From Galerina marginata (Eukaryota > Basidiomycota > Agaricomycetes > Agaricales > Galerinaceae), in assembly GCA_023014335.1 (NCBI GenBank), contig JAECYW010000014.1, positions 1,940,851-2,004,850 of the forward strand: 64,000 nucleotides of DNA. Direction: 5' to 3'. Numbering within the stretch: position 1 is the stretch's first letter; the number at the start of each line of letters is the position of its first letter. A program made the translations under genes and the position numbers. Shown here one piece after another: positions 42,510 through 54,901 of the stretch. The notes beneath the pieces were generated by a model. The model was not told the origin of the DNA. It ran no database searches and saw nothing but the letters and a program-made list of their open reading frames with translations.

Positions 42510-42926
42510 TTAGTACGAGGAAGCGCCGCCGCTCTGAAAAGGGGGTTAGCACAAGTAGACATGCGGTCGTATGAGGCGCACCATGATTGCGTTCATTTCA
42601 TCCTCTTCCAACTGTCGCACCCTGGGTTTCCAGAACCTCGTTGGCGCCTCCCAGAACTGGCTATAGACAGCAGTGGCATCTGACAATGAAGTGGCATTGG
42701 TTCCCGATTCAGAAGACTTCATTTTTGCCAGGAATTCGGAAAAATGCTGTTTGAGCTCTGACGGAGCTGCTGGGTGGGGGTGACGTGCCTCCGGGGCTGT
42801 GAATGTGTCAGAAACGCGAGTTGTTTTGGGGCGATAAAACTGACCATTGGGATACGAGCGCTTGCCGAGAAACTTGATGAGGGGTGTGTGGGCGCGGGCT
42901 GAACAACGGCGCAGAGACGGATGCAT
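42510..42926 (-). CDS. Kgd4/Ymr31-like mitochondrial protein
   Basis: Two exons encode about 123 residues. The start MHPSLRRCSARAHTPLIKFL at 42926 is basic and mitochondrial-like. The segment PLIKFLGKRSYPNG with HPHPAAPSELKQHF resembles the Kgd4/Ymr31 family (fourth subunit of 2-oxoglutarate dehydrogenase, also annotated as MRPS36). The C-terminal half (YSQFWEAPTRFWKPRVRQLE, EDEMNAIM spliced to SGGASSY) is longer than yeast Kgd4 and not something I can place. The family call is therefore tentative. It is divergent to trs20, with 116 bp between starts. Confidence 0.55.
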
Positions 42927-43042
42927 GGTTGTTGTATGAAATATAGCGAGAGCACATCTCATAAAGCCGGGTTTGGTTCCACCCCCGAAACCAAACAACG
43001 CGGGACACGAGAATGCGTCCGCTCCTTGATTGCATTCATCAA

Positions 43043-43724
43043 ATGTCGCACCATCTTTTCCTGTTGTCGCCGTCTGATACACCGTTGTACAGCCTCACGC
43101 ACCACTCGACGAAACCTGTACCGAGTGTAACATCACCCCTGGCGGCGAATCTGCCGACATGGTCGACGTCTGCCTTTGCAGGGACGCTCACGGCGTTGTC
43201 TGGGGCCTCAAGCGCGACGCAGCACACGACAGGCGGCGCGGTGCGGGTGGGGGGTGGGCAGGACCGGCATGTTATCCAGATGATTGCCAACGCGGGGCTG
43301 GATGTGATTGAGGATGTTCAGCGCAAGGAAACTACGATGTGGGTGCGGGTGCGGTGTCGATAGATTGCGCGCAATGACGAACGATGATTGGATAGGTACC
43401 TGAAGTCGGTAGACAAGTTCAATGAATGGACGGTGTCTGCATTCATCACGCCGGGCAGTAAGAGACTTCTGCACCGCGAATGGCCTGGGCTGACGTGCGC
43501 AGATATGAAGTTTGTGCTGCTGCATGAAGCCAAGAACGACGAGGGCATCCGATTGTTCTTTATGGAGGTGTGGGAGCTGTATGTGAAGGTGAGCGGGCTA
43601 CTGGATGTGTGGGCTGCGCTGACGGAGACAGACGATGGTGAACCCGTTCCACACGGCGCACACGGTGATCCGGAGCAGTGTGTTTGACAGTCGGGTTCGG
43701 GCGAGTGCGCGCAAGCACCTGTGA
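43043..43724 (+). CDS. TRS20: TRAPP complex subunit Trs20 / sedlin (TRAPPC2)
   Basis: Three exons encode about 185 residues of the longin-fold TRAPP subunit that tethers ER-to-Golgi vesicles. The start MSHHLFLLSPSDTPLYSL matches the first strand of the fold. The middle gives RHVIQMIANAGLDVIEDVQR. After an intron, YLKSVDKFNEWTVSAFITPG is the sedlin hallmark. MKFVLLHEAKNDEGIRLFF and VWELYVK follow, then the last exon TMVNPFHTAHTVIRSSVFD, ending ARKHL. A Ser/Thr/Ala-rich insert between strands (about residues 25-65) is longer than in human sedlin. The first intron donor is uncertain by a few codons. Confidence 0.9.
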
Positions 43725-44040
43725 CAATAGGGGGTGACAGGGGTCCTTGTTTAAAAGCTACATTCTCAGCTCCTCCTTCTCTCCTCTCCTCTGACCTGGC
43801 TTGGGTGGCATTCCTTCTTCTACTTGTCTTCATTATCTAAATCATACAAAAAATACCATACTTTCTTTCTTTTTTTCATCCATCGTCACAGCCAGCAACT
43901 AGTTCCTTCGCCGTCCAGTGCGTCCTGCTCGCCCTTTTCCCGCTTTTCTGACTCACCCCCGCCCAGTTGTATCCCCAGTAATCACCCGTAATCGACCCTC
44001 GCCATTATCTATCCTTTCTGACTCGCACACCACCAAAGCA
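43725..44040 (+). promoter_or_regulatory. Pyrimidine-rich upstream region of the Gln-rich gene
   Basis: 316 bp with long CT-rich runs (CTCCTTCTCTCCTCTCCTCT near 43770 and CTTTCTTTCTTTTTTTC near 43865), typical of strongly expressed fungal promoters. No ORF is supported. Confidence 0.45.
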
Positions 44041-45617
44041 ATGACTACCGCAAACACAAACAACCGCGCATCTCTCCTCGCTGGGCTCCGCACAGGCGGT
44101 GTCCGCTCCGTCTCTGGCCCTGTTCCCCACACCGCTGCACCTGCTGGCGCCTTCAACGTCCCTCACTTCACTTCCCACCACAATACCAACGTCTTCCCAG
44201 AAGAGGAGGAAGATGACCAGCTCCCAGAAATGCCCCAGCAGAACGCTTTCAACAACAGGAACATCCCCATGACCGCTGCCGTAGACGGGCCCAACAACCG
44301 CTTCTCTCATCACCAGGCCGCCCGCGGCATGAACCCCAACAGCATGCCATTCAGCCCAGGCTTTGCCCCCAATATGGCGCCCCAGGCTCAGATGCAGATG
44401 CAGATGCTCCAGCTCGAGATGATGAGGATCCAGGTGACTATCTCTTCCTTGCTGATGAACCAATCTCTTATCGTGCCCTCTAGGCCATGCAGGCCCAGCA
44501 GTACCAGGCCGAGCTTCTTGCTCAGGCTCAACTTCAACAGCAGATTCAGCAGCAGCAGCAGCAGCAACAGACCCAGACCCTCAACAGACGCACCAGCCAA
44601 GGCTTCAATCCGCCCGCCACAGCTGGCCCGATGACCAACTCCTTCGATCTCAGGGCTGCCACCCTAAGCGCCCAGATGCGCCGTGCGAACCAGGCAGATC
44701 AACTTCGCTCCCAACTTGGCGTCGCAGGCGGTGCAGACGACCAAGTCCCCATGACAGCAGCTCTTGGAGGTCGCTTCGGCAGCCGCTCCACCAGCCTCAA
44801 TGCTTCCGCCACCCCTTATTTGGCACAAGGACGCTTCGACGAGCACGGCGACCCTCCCCCGACTCCCAGCTCGACCACCGTCATCAGTGGCGGAACCTCC
44901 TTGGGCAATCTCTCGTCCAACAATGTCAACACCAGCTTGGTTCCCTCCAAGTCCGATAGCGCCTCGTCCTGGAGGCGCGGCGGGAACAACAACTCGGTTC
45001 TGAGCGGCAACCGCGCTGTCTCTTCCCCAAGTGTCAAGGTCACCCCACCCCCCAGCGAAGAGCGCGTCTCCCCTCCACCTGCTGCCTCCGAGGTTTCATC
45101 TCCTGCTACTGCCACCGGACCCAAATTTAGGCCTCAGCCGCTCCGCTTCAACCCCGTTGTCTCACAGCCCCTGCCCGCCGTCGCCATCGACAACACCGAC
45201 GACGACACCGACGGCGAGACCCAATCTTCCGGCTCCTCCGTCAAATCCGCCGCGTCCAACTCGTCCCCCACCACCCCCCGCTCGTCGTCCTCTAACGAAA
45301 TGCCCCTCTCGCCGCGCGAGGAGGCCAGCAAGAGGCTCTTCGAAGGTCTCGGTCTCGGACGTCCCGTCTCCGCCACGCCCTCCGACCAGGGCTCGCAGAC
45401 GCAGGCGCAGCAGGCTCAGCCAATCCCGACCGCCTCGGTCGTCGCTCCTGGCCACAGGATGGTCAGCCAGCCGACCAGGCAGCCCCGCGGGCCCCCGTCG
45501 GGTGCGGATGAACTTGGCCCGAAGAACTTTGCGACGCGCATTAGGAGGAAGGCCATCGGCGGCCTGGGCATGCTCATGGACGCCCGCGAGCGGCGCGAGT
45601 TCATCGAAGCCTACTAA
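44041..45617 (+). CDS. Gln-rich disordered protein with conserved C-terminal motif
   Basis: Two exons with an intron at about 44434-44484 give about 507 residues. The start MTTANTNNRASLLAGLRTGG is followed by Met/Gln-rich helix (QAQMQMQMLQLEMMRIQ) running across the intron into a polyQ stretch (eight Gln). Long Ser/Pro/Thr-rich disorder follows. The C-terminal 45 residues (ADELGPKNFATRIRRKAIGG, LGMLMDARERREFIEAY) look conserved. The coding region is unusually GC-rich and strongly biased to C-ending codons, which suggests high expression. Function is unknown; a transcription or RNA-granule scaffold would fit the composition but is not shown. Confidence 0.7.
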
Positions 45618-46252
45618 TCGCGCTCGTAAACTGGAACACTTCCGTGAGGCCTGAACACTGCCTACCCTATATCCTTCCATGATGATGACGAATCTTCCTT
45701 TGCGCCGTGTCTTTGTCCTCCCCAATAAAGGTATCAGAACTGGTTTATATATATTACTGTCGGCTGGCGGACTTTCTTTTTTGCATGAAATTGGTTGGCT
45801 CTGTAGGACGATGGAAAATTTAATTCTTTAGCGTGTCGGTTGACGACAGAGGGTTTTCTTGCTTTTCCCAACCAAGAAAATATTCATTCAGATTCTCTTA
45901 TTTTCTCCCTCCCTCGCTTCTCTAGGTCACATTCAATTTGCGTCCCCATAGTTGTACTCTCCGCCGTATACTTGAGTATCTGCGCGGACCAAACCTTACA
46001 TTCAAACCCACACCCTGTTGTGCCTATATACACTCCTTATGTTTGTCTGCATCCTTTTTCGATCTTTTCTAGCTTTCAAGTAATTCTGTTGCATGAAGCT
46101 TGAAATTGATTTGTTGTATTCAAACCAAAATCATTGTTCTCATTCTCACGAATTTCCAAGTCTTTCTTTATCTAACCATCTTCGCCGAGATCATCATATC
46201 GTCGTCAAGCAAGAGGGTATCGATATCAAAGGTGATGTAGCATGTACACATT
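45618..46252. other. Intergenic region between convergent genes
   Basis: 635 bp. It holds the 3' UTR of the Gln-rich gene with an AATAAA at 45724, and probably the arp4 3' UTR. No gene is seen. Confidence 0.45.
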
Positions 46253-48079
46253 TTATTTACATCTCTGCCCAACGATTGCCTTCCCATGTTCCTATGATTA
46301 AGTTCAGTATCATTCTCGACGACACAACACCTGATGAACATACCTGCCATTCCTCCCTGCTGATCCACAACTGATGGAAAGTGCCCAAGCTCGCCAGAAT
46401 ACTTCCTCCCAGCCAGCCGCCATAACGGCGTTCGATAGGGTTGCCAGGGGCATGGATTTTCGTCTATCCGTAGCAAAAGGAAAAAAGTCAACAAAGATAA
46501 TGTCCTGTCAAGGTTAAATAAAACGTACATGGGGAAAGGTCCTCGTCAATTCACTCGATAGACGATCAGCAAATCCAGAAAACAAACTGCCCCCGCCTGT
46601 CAAGACAACGTTGCCCATTAAAACCTGGCGCAGTTCGGGGTCGCAGGCTCTCAGAGCTTCTGTGATGAGCGATGGGATGCTCTTGGGCAGATTGGGATTT
46701 GAAGCCTGGAAAGATACGTTAAATAAGAATGATAAAAGTCTGTTATGAACCCAACACCCACAACAAGTGCCTGTGAATGGAAGAAAAATTGTTCTCCAAC
46801 TAGAAACCTTTCTGATCCAAAATATGTATTGTACCCAGTAGGGAATTCATACTGGCGAAGCGGCCGCTGAGCAGCTAATCTAGCCGAAAGACGAACCGCC
46901 GTTAAGTTACCAGCTCCTGAAATTGGAGACATGCTCACTGATCATTCCACCCTTGGTCGAGTACCCCAGCAACGGTTTGTATCCACTCGTCTACTTCTCG
47001 TGACTCTGCCCAAGCACGCCAGCTCTCGGTGGTTCCTGTAATCCTGTCTTCCCTGAGCATGTATTTCGGCATCGCACCTGCATCTACGGGCTTTGGAAAA
47101 GAAGTTAAGAAAACACGCCAGCAACTGTAATGAACCCTACCAATTTGCTTGCAATCAGTTGGTGAGGTAAGAGTTCAATCCCCCGTCGATGTTGTGTGGG
47201 CGAAACAAGAAGATGGCGCGCATGAGCGTGAACAAGCTTTGGAAGGGGAGAATAGGCAAGACCTATCGCAATTCAATTAATAAAGTCACAATAATCACAA
47301 CAAGTCCCACCTTTTCGGAGAACAAAACCATCTACAACGGGAGTGACACTCGCCATCGCCTGACCAACGTCAATAACCAAAGCAGAACCCTTTCCAGCAG
47401 CAAAACTAATAAATAAACATGATTCATTTGCATTCACCTGAGATACATATCAGCACTCACGCGTTCAAGACTCCGGTATTCGCGATGTAAAAGGCTGGTA
47501 CATTGAATTCTTCAAACATCATCTCGGCCATGCGCTCTCTATTGGCCGGTGTATTCCAGGTAGGTTCAGTGACGAGTATGGGGTGCTCTGACGCGTTACA
47601 GAGCATCACTTTGCTTAATGCATGGTCGATTAACGGTTTTATGGGGTTGAAGTCATTAACTGAAGGAGTCAAACATAAGCGCCTGACGGATATTAAACAG
47701 AACTAGTTGAAGCACGAACTTAATCCGTCTATAAGTGGATTCCCGACTTCCATTCCCTCTCTCCATACCGATGGACCAGACTGGCCAAGGTAGATCTTTG
47801 AGAACTTGGACTTCTCCACCGGTGCCTCTGGGTTTTCTGCATCCTCGGACATGACAACGTCCATATCCGGTTGGGATGGGAGGAAGCCATAAGAAGACGG
47901 GATTATAGCCTTTGGAGTATCGTCCCCAGCGTACCCCGCTCGTAAAGATGACGTTCCTATATCGACAACCAAAGCAGAAACCTCATCTGGACCCGATAAG
48001 TCGCGTCGGTTCGTCCATGAGAATATGAGAATTAAAGACATATCACATTCAAATACGTACCTCCACCGTAGTTTACCAT
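46253..48079 (-). CDS. ARP4: Actin-related protein Arp4 (BAF53-like)
   Basis: Multi-exon. Arp4 is a shared subunit of INO80, SWR1 and NuA4 chromatin complexes. Exon 1 MVNYGG joins to [18 protein letters not shown] and [16 protein letters not shown], the first actin phosphate loop with the Arp4-type start. Then come [24 protein letters not shown] with [38 protein letters not shown] (second phosphate loop), [20 protein letters not shown] (adenosine motif) and [12 protein letters not shown]. The final exon reads [12 protein letters not shown]. An acidic insert ([15 protein letters not shown]) near residue 50 is usual for Arp4. It is divergent to erb1. Confidence 0.93.
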
Positions 48080-48313
48080 CCCGGAAATTTTTAAGAGCAC
48101 AAGCACGTACGCTGAACGCGACAGTGAAGGTGGTTTATCGAAAGGTAGTTCCAAAAGCAGTTAGGCGAACAGTTCAAGGCTTCATCTGACCTGTTTGGCT
48201 CTGCTTGCAACAGTGGGCTCCGCGTAGCTCACGTGGTCACGTAAAATACTGATCGCCTTCGAATCTTTTTTGGACTTCGATTCTGCGCGTCGGCTTGCAA
48301 GACCGAGTTGAAC
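48080..48313. promoter_or_regulatory. Shared divergent promoter arp4 / erb1
   Basis: 234 bp between the two starts. A CACGTG-like core (AGCTCACGTGGTCACGTAA, 48228-48246) gives an E-box next to a second CACGT. Confidence 0.4.
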
Positions 48314-50930
48314 ATGGTGGCTCCTCGGTCAACCCAAAGATCAACAAAACGGAAACAAGCTGAAGAACAGGAAGATGCGTTTGCCGAAGACCTGCAACCC
48401 AACGGCGCCTTGGAAATGCTGAGCGACGAGGAGGACGACGGAAATGCATCCTCGGATGATGGCCAGCTTGACGACTTTCCAGAAATTGACAACGGGAGTG
48501 ATAGCGAGGGGAGCGAGGAGGATGAGGACGAACAGGAAAGCGATGAACAGGAAGATGACGACGAAGGCAATTCCGACGATTCACTTCACGTTTTCCCAAA
48601 GGCAAAAATTATCATCTCCGACATTACGAAACAGCCAAAAACTGTATATCCTGAAATTGAGCCAGACTATGATTCCGATTCATCGACAGAAGATGTGAGT
48701 AAGATGATGCTCTCCCTGTTTCCCTTTTTTAAAAACTTTGAGTAGGCGCCCAACCGTGTCGGCAATGTGCCAATGCATTGGTACGACGATCTACCTCACA
48801 TAGGCTACGACATAAACGGGCAGAAGGTTTTGCGTCCCGCCCGTGGTGACGAATTGGATAATTTTTTAGCAACTGTTGACGATTCTTCAGCATGGTACAC
48901 CGTTCTCTACTCATCGCGAGAACCGACCTTTATTTCTCTCCTTCTAGGACGTCTGCGTTCGATAAGAATGCTCAGACGGATAAACCGCTCACGTCCGAAG
49001 AACTAGATCTTATCCGCAGGCTATACACAAATGAGAATCCCGACGCAAGCTACGACCCATATGAGCCCATGACAGAATGGTTTACAGGGAAAGGCAAAGA
49101 AGAGATCATGCCCCTGTCAGGTGCCCTCGAGCCAAAACGACGCTGGGTCCCCAGTAGATGGGAAAAGCAAAAGGTATGATACTCCACTCATTTGTTCTTT
49201 ATATAAATACTGACAAAAAATTCAAGGTCATGAAAATCGTACGCGCAATTCGTCAAGGCCGTATCCTTCCTTCAAAGTCTAAATCAACCACAAAATTTGA
49301 ACCATTCGCTATCTGGTCAGAACCGCCGTCGTCTCATCCGCCTCCCTTACCAGCACCCAAGCCTCCCCTTCCCACTAATGCCGAATCATACAATCCTCCG
49401 GAAGAATACCTACCCACAGAAGAAGAACGTAAGGCATGGGAAGCACTCGACCCCGAGGATCGCGAACGCGATTATCTACCCCAAAAATACTCTTCACTGC
49501 GCCTGGTTCCAGCGTACGATCGCTTCGTTAAAGAACGGTTCAACCGACAACTGGACCTCTACCTCGCTCCTCGAGTGCAACGGGTCAAGCTTAACATAGA
49601 CCCCAATTCTTTAATTCCCAAACTACCCAGCCCCAATAGTCTAAAGCCTTTCCCAAATTATCGCGGTTTGCAGTTCAACCATTCGAACAGCCGGGCAAGA
49701 TCCGTCAGTGTCAGCCCAGATGGCGAATGGGTCATCAGTGGAGATGAGGATGGAACTGTTAGCCTCTGGGAAATAATTGTCGGACGAGAGGTTAAAAGAT
49801 GGAAGTTCAAAGGGAAAATCGGCGCTTTGGCCTGGTGTCCCAGGACCGACGTCAGATATTTCGCTGTTGGAATGTAAGTTCGTAGTGGTTGTCGATTCCT
49901 TCGGTTTTATTCAACCCTTTTTCTCTCAGCGAGGACACTATCCATTTCATCATCCCTCCAAACGTTGACGCGTCTGTTTTGTCTGTTACACAAACAGTCT
50001 TGGCTCCTGCTACACTCCCTCCAGCCCCCACCACCTCTTCTCCCGTCAAGTGGGTAACACCACACTCTAACGCATGGTCCTTGGACACTCCAATTTTGAC
50101 AATTGATTTACCGACATCATCTGGAACACCTACCCATTTCTGTTGGCACCGTCGAGGCGATTACCTTTCAAGTGTTTGTGAGTCAGTTCATTGTATTTCC
50201 AATCACGTCTCTTAACGTACTGACGCATGTCCTCCAGGTACAGGTGGGGCTAATGGCGGCGTATGGATACACCAAATAACCCGCAGGCATTCCCAAGCGC
50301 CTTTCAAAAAAATCAAAGGCAATGTTCAATCCGTCCTTTTCCACCCATTGAAACCACACTTTTTCGTGGCGGTTGGTTATTATGTTTTTCGCATTTTAAT
50401 CCGTCTAATATCCCGCCTACAGACACAACAATACGTTCGGATATATAACCTCTCAGAACAAAAGCTGATCAAAACTTTAATTCCTGGCATCAAATGGATT
50501 TCCTCAATGGATGTCCATCCATCAGGAGATCATCTAATCGTCGGCGGTTACGACCGCAAGTTGTGCTGGTTCGACCTGGAGTTAAGTGAAAAACCATACA
50601 AAATCCTACGGTAATTCTTTCATGTTTCTGAAGTCTACAACCTCACTAAGGTTGATCACATCTAGGTATCATTCACGTGCCATCAGATCATTGCAGTTCC
50701 ACCCAACATACCCACTTTTTGCTTCGTCTTCGGATGATGGAACAATCCAAATCTTCCATTCTAGAGTCTACAATGACCTCATGACAGACCCACTAATCGT
50801 TCCTCTGAAAATTTTACGAGGACACCAAGTTACAGACGGCCTTGGGGTCCTCCAGATTAGATGGTGTAACAAACACCCATGGTTAGTTAGCAGTGCTGCG
50901 GATGGCAACGTCGCGGTGTGGTGTAGTTAG
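48314..50930 (+). CDS. ERB1: Ribosome biogenesis protein Erb1 (BOP1)
   Basis: About eight exons give roughly 740 residues. Erb1 is the PeBoW (Nop7-Erb1-Ytm1) scaffold for 27S pre-rRNA processing in the nucleolus. An acidic N-terminus ([30 protein letters not shown]) precedes the BOP1NT domain: [20 protein letters not shown], then [31 protein letters not shown], and [22 protein letters not shown]-terminal seven-blade WD40 propeller begins near [20 protein letters not shown] and ends [16 protein letters not shown]. All expected blocks are present. Confidence 0.95.
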
Positions 50931-52181
50931 GGAAGTCTTGTACTTGGCTTGTTCTTCCTTGATGCAATAGACTCTCAGCCGCATTTCTAGGTTGCGCCGT
51001 GTCACTAGCCTGGTTAAGTGATCCGACTTCCTTTTGAGTAAGTAAGACCACCTCCATGAACAAATCTTGGGAGTTTACATTACACAAATGGGCGAACCCT
51101 TCCAGTTATCCACCTTGTTGCACCTCTCTTGTGATTAGCCCTTATCTGTATCCTTGAGCTGGAGCTCGACTCCCTTTGTGGCCACACTACTGTTGATTCG
51201 CAGGAATAACGAAACGTCAACAGCTTCACGGTGCATTTTTGTGATCGGCATATTATCGCAAGGAACGAACGAAAGCTCGACACAAGCAAGACATAATTAT
51301 AAAGGTGGCCAGAAAATCCAGAAGAGGAGACGGGCATCAAATTACCCACGGGACTTCGATTTTATTTTTCTTCTACTTGGGTAAACACAGCGCGCAAGGT
51401 ACGGCATGTTCCTCGAATTGGACCTCTTTGTTTTACCTGTTTACTTAAATGCTTCAGGTGAGAGACACGTCTATCAAACCGTTGGGATATGGTAAAAACG
51501 CTGATACTGTAGAAGAAACCCACATACCGATCAGAGCCTGGGAGCTCAATCGATCCTTCTCTGAAATAGCGAGATTTCTAGGAACCGACCACATTTGTAA
51601 CTTCCTCGCCAATATTGTTCCGCCACCAGAACGGACTGCGCCTGCTTTATGTCCGAGTCCTCGGTCAGTAAAATCGAAGCTCACGCCTCCTTGATTCTTT
51701 CACTTATAGTTGAGGTTACAGCCTCTGGCAAGAAGAGTCTTATGGAAGGCGTTGGAGATTTTACCAAGAATCAACCAATCCGTCCCATGCATACAGGTGC
51801 TGGATTTTGTTACAACTCTGTCTGCAGATCTACATTATTCACGCTAGTAATCCTGATCTTCACAAGCACTGTACTCAACAAAGGTATACACGAACACAGA
51901 AATAGTTTCTAGGTTGACTTCTAGCGCTTGTTAAAGGACTTCCCTGATACTAGGTCAAGCTTTCATTGACACCGTGAAATTCTTCGCCTAATCGCGCATT
52001 CATCCCGCCTGAATAGAATGTCCTTCTCCGGTGATAAAGGTGAAGCGTAAATAGGCTTCAAGGAACGGAGTTGCTGATCGGAACTCTGCAACTTATAACC
52101 TCAACTTGGGCCAGTCTTCACCAACTTTTTTGTTCTTTTACTCTCGATAAGCAACTTCAATTCGCTGTCGTGCTCGTCAAG
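50931..52181. other. Intergenic region without a confident gene
   Basis: About 1.25 kb. Short frames exist, for example a hydrophobic one at 51649-51912 with STLFTLVILIFTSTVLNKG, but none can be extended into a recognisable protein. It could contain a decayed relative of the membrane protein gene that follows. Confidence 0.35.
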
Positions 52182-54012
52182 ATGGTCAACTGGTCAGATC
52201 CAAACGAAATTGCTAGAGATTCGGGTCAGTCGCCTCTCTTAAGCGCGTTGCTATGTTCAACTTCCTGCCTAGACGTGTTTCATAAGCTCGTATTCGCGTT
52301 CTTTGGGGCATATGTATGGGAGCTGTGTACGACCTGGGACTTTGAATTGTCGTTGCTCACAAAGCGCCGGACCTTTCGACTGCCGCTGGTATGTTTATCT
52401 TCAAACCCATCTCTTAAAGCCCAACACGCAAGGCCCTTAATATTTCTCCCTGTAGAGTATGTGCTTTGCGTCTAGGTTTTACACAGTTCTCACCTACTCA
52501 CAGTCTTGTTCTTTCTTTGTCGATATTGCATGCTCTTCGCCTTCGTGGGCTTGTGAGTCTGAGATACTCCCGCCATACAGATACTATTAAAATTTGTATC
52601 TGCAGAATTATTTCTCTTTCAATGACAACCGAAGTACGTGTTCATGGCACGAACCGGTTTTTCAATGCCTCCATTGACGATTTTTCACAATCCTTAGGTC
52701 AATTGCCGAGTAAGCAGCACTATTCTCACCACCTCATTCATGCGGCGTTTACTGAAGTGACGCCAGGCTCTTTACGCTTTTAATTCGGTTAGTTTTGTTC
52801 CACTCCTTTGAAGTGACTTTCCTTGACCGTGTCAATTTTTCAGTGGACAGGAAATATGTCTATCCTTTGTGCATCGACGTCCTTGATGCTTAGGACGTAA
52901 GTATTTCAGTTTTAAATTTCCGTACATATCTGATGAGGGGCACAGGATTGCTCTCTGGGAGCGCCGTAGATCGATCATGGTCATTCTCGGTGTCTTGTGT
53001 CTAGCCCATTGGGCTTTGCTGTACAGAACGATGTTTATTGTGGTCGCACAATGGGAACCCGCAGTAGACGCCTGTGTCGTCGTCCAGACTAATCCGTCCA
53101 CGCTCAACATCACCTTTTTTTTCAGTACGTCCCATCCTGGTGAAAAAATACATTCGCCATGTTAATAAAATTTCTAAGCTATGGGATTTGATTTAGTTAT
53201 ACTAATATTCACAGCAGTCGCCCTACTCGCCCGCCATTCCGCACGTACTGGACTCTGGAAGTTGCTCTTTCAAGACGGGCTTGTATATTTCGTCCTCACG
53301 TTTTCGACAAATTGCATCCCAGCAGTGCGTAATTTTTTTCTGACGTTCACTATATCCGACCAACTGGTCATATTTCTCAGGTCCTGAACGTCCTTGACTT
53401 GAACAGTGAGGCCTCTTCCATAATCGCTTTTGAAAGTAATTGACCAAGGTAACTATGATTAGCTCCCATGAACGTGTAAGGGTTTTGTTTGCTATCTTGT
53501 TCGTGTTTAAACTGACATTTTTTCAGCCTTGCCACTGTAAGATTAAATTATTTATAATTGTTCAACTCATTTCCCGAGCTCGCAATAGATCCCAGCAGCT
53601 ACCATAACGTACGCAAAATTTGTCTCACTGGTTTACCTTATTTACATGAGGAATCTGCAGCTCAATAGCTGCGTGTCGCGCGGTCATGCGATTGCTCGAG
53701 TTCAACTCCAACGATGTATACGTTCATTCGATTTCGGCCGCGATGACTGGTAGTAATCCCCCAGCACGTCACAACATTGTGCCTCCCCTCAAATCACAAA
53801 AGCTATCGCGCACCCGTCCAGAAGTCCTTGTTACAACGGAACATATCACAATGACGGAATTTCCGTGGGCGCTTCTCATCCTACTAGACTTTCTTAACTT
53901 CTGTAACGGACCAATCGCAGATCCTCTGGAGCAAGTTCGCCATACATGCGGACTGAACGACAAAAACAGGGGTCCTCCATTGACGTACAGTCAACGAGGG
54001 GCACAGACGTAG
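52182..54012 (+). CDS. Multi-pass membrane protein of an Agaricomycete-expanded family
   Basis: Several short exons. The start MVNWSDPNEIARDS (52182) joins after an intron to DVFHKLVFAFFGAYVWELCT and TWDFELSLLTKRR, the pattern of a widespread uncharacterised basidiomycete family with six to seven membrane helices. Further segments are IALWERRRSIMVILGVLCLA, MFIVVAQWEPAVDACVVVQ, GFDLVILIFTAVALLARH and TGLWKLLFQDGLVYFVLTF. The cytoplasmic tail has CRAVMRLLEFNSNDVYVHS and TEHITMTEF, also usual for the family. Exons between 52480 and 52870 are poorly defined, and the true stop may lie before 54012. Function is unknown. Confidence 0.6.
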
Positions 54013-54234
54013 AGGCCCACTCAAACAAAGACGAAAAGGAGTCGTTCGAGTTTCCGAGGCTTTGAAAATCAAAGGACGTAAGTTTGTAGCACAAAATCTT
54101 GAAGAAAGCTCCACGGTCGAAAACCTACCACGTAGAATTGCAATAACTAACTGTCGACTGTAGTTGTAGATTGCGCACAAACAAAAACATAAAATACTTG
54201 ATTGTACATACGATGGGTATAGTGTAAATGTTTT

Positions 54235-54901
54235 TCAGCGTCTTCGTTTCGAGCGTCCTGCTTTTCTTTTTGCAGCGATGCCTCCCTGGCGATTCATGCC
54301 TAATGATGTTGCCCTAGCTGGCATGCCTTTGGATTTCCGCCACTCCTCTCTTCGTGAGCCACGTGGACCATGTGTTGACACCTGCCGGGGCTTTTCTGTG
54401 TCGATCGACATGTGGTCTAGGTTGGATAATAAATAAAAGAGTAGTGGCCTAGCGGTGGAAAACAGACCTGGTTGATCCTGTAGAGAATCATCCGGTCCCT
54501 GTGCTGTAAACAGAAAATAAGGTCAATGACCATCTATCCGCGAAAATTTGTGACCAAATTCAGAATCATCAAGACGAATCCTCCGAGGGGTCTGGCCGGC
54601 CCCATCCCGTAAACGAAGGTGTCCTTCCGTGAACATTGGATCCCCAAAAGTTCTCTAATCCTTCCAGAGTGATGTCGTTCGGATCTAAAAGACCAAAAGT
54701 CGCGAACGAACACCAACCTGGAATTTCTTCGTCTCCCTCGGCTTCTCCTATCGGGACATCTCCGTCAGATGCCTTCTGTACTTGTATGAGTTTTGTATTG
54801 AGGCGATTTAGTCGTCCTGCCTCTGCTGCGGCATATACACCTGATTCTCGCTTTTTGGAGCGGAACGATCGCTTGACTTTGGATCTAAGGGATTTTGCCA
54901 T
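54235..54901 (-). CDS. DUF2423 (Ybl028c/LLPH-like) nucleolar protein
   Basis: Four short exons encode a small, very basic protein. The start MAKSLRSKVKRSFRSKKRES plus GVYAAAEAGRLNRLNTKL is the DUF2423 signature. The middle is acidic (GEAEGDEEIPG) and spliced. The C-terminus is GSRREEWRKSKGMPARATS, then KRKAGRSKRRR. The yeast homologue is associated with pre-60S particles and the human relative is LLPH. Length is normal for the family. Exons between 54440 and 54700 are assigned with less certainty. Confidence 0.8.

Noticed and set aside
45031..45725. Long ORFs in other frames over the Gln-rich gene (Pro/Ser/Arg-rich, both strands)
   Set aside because: High GC and strong C-ending codon bias keep stops rare in other frames. 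They show no family features.
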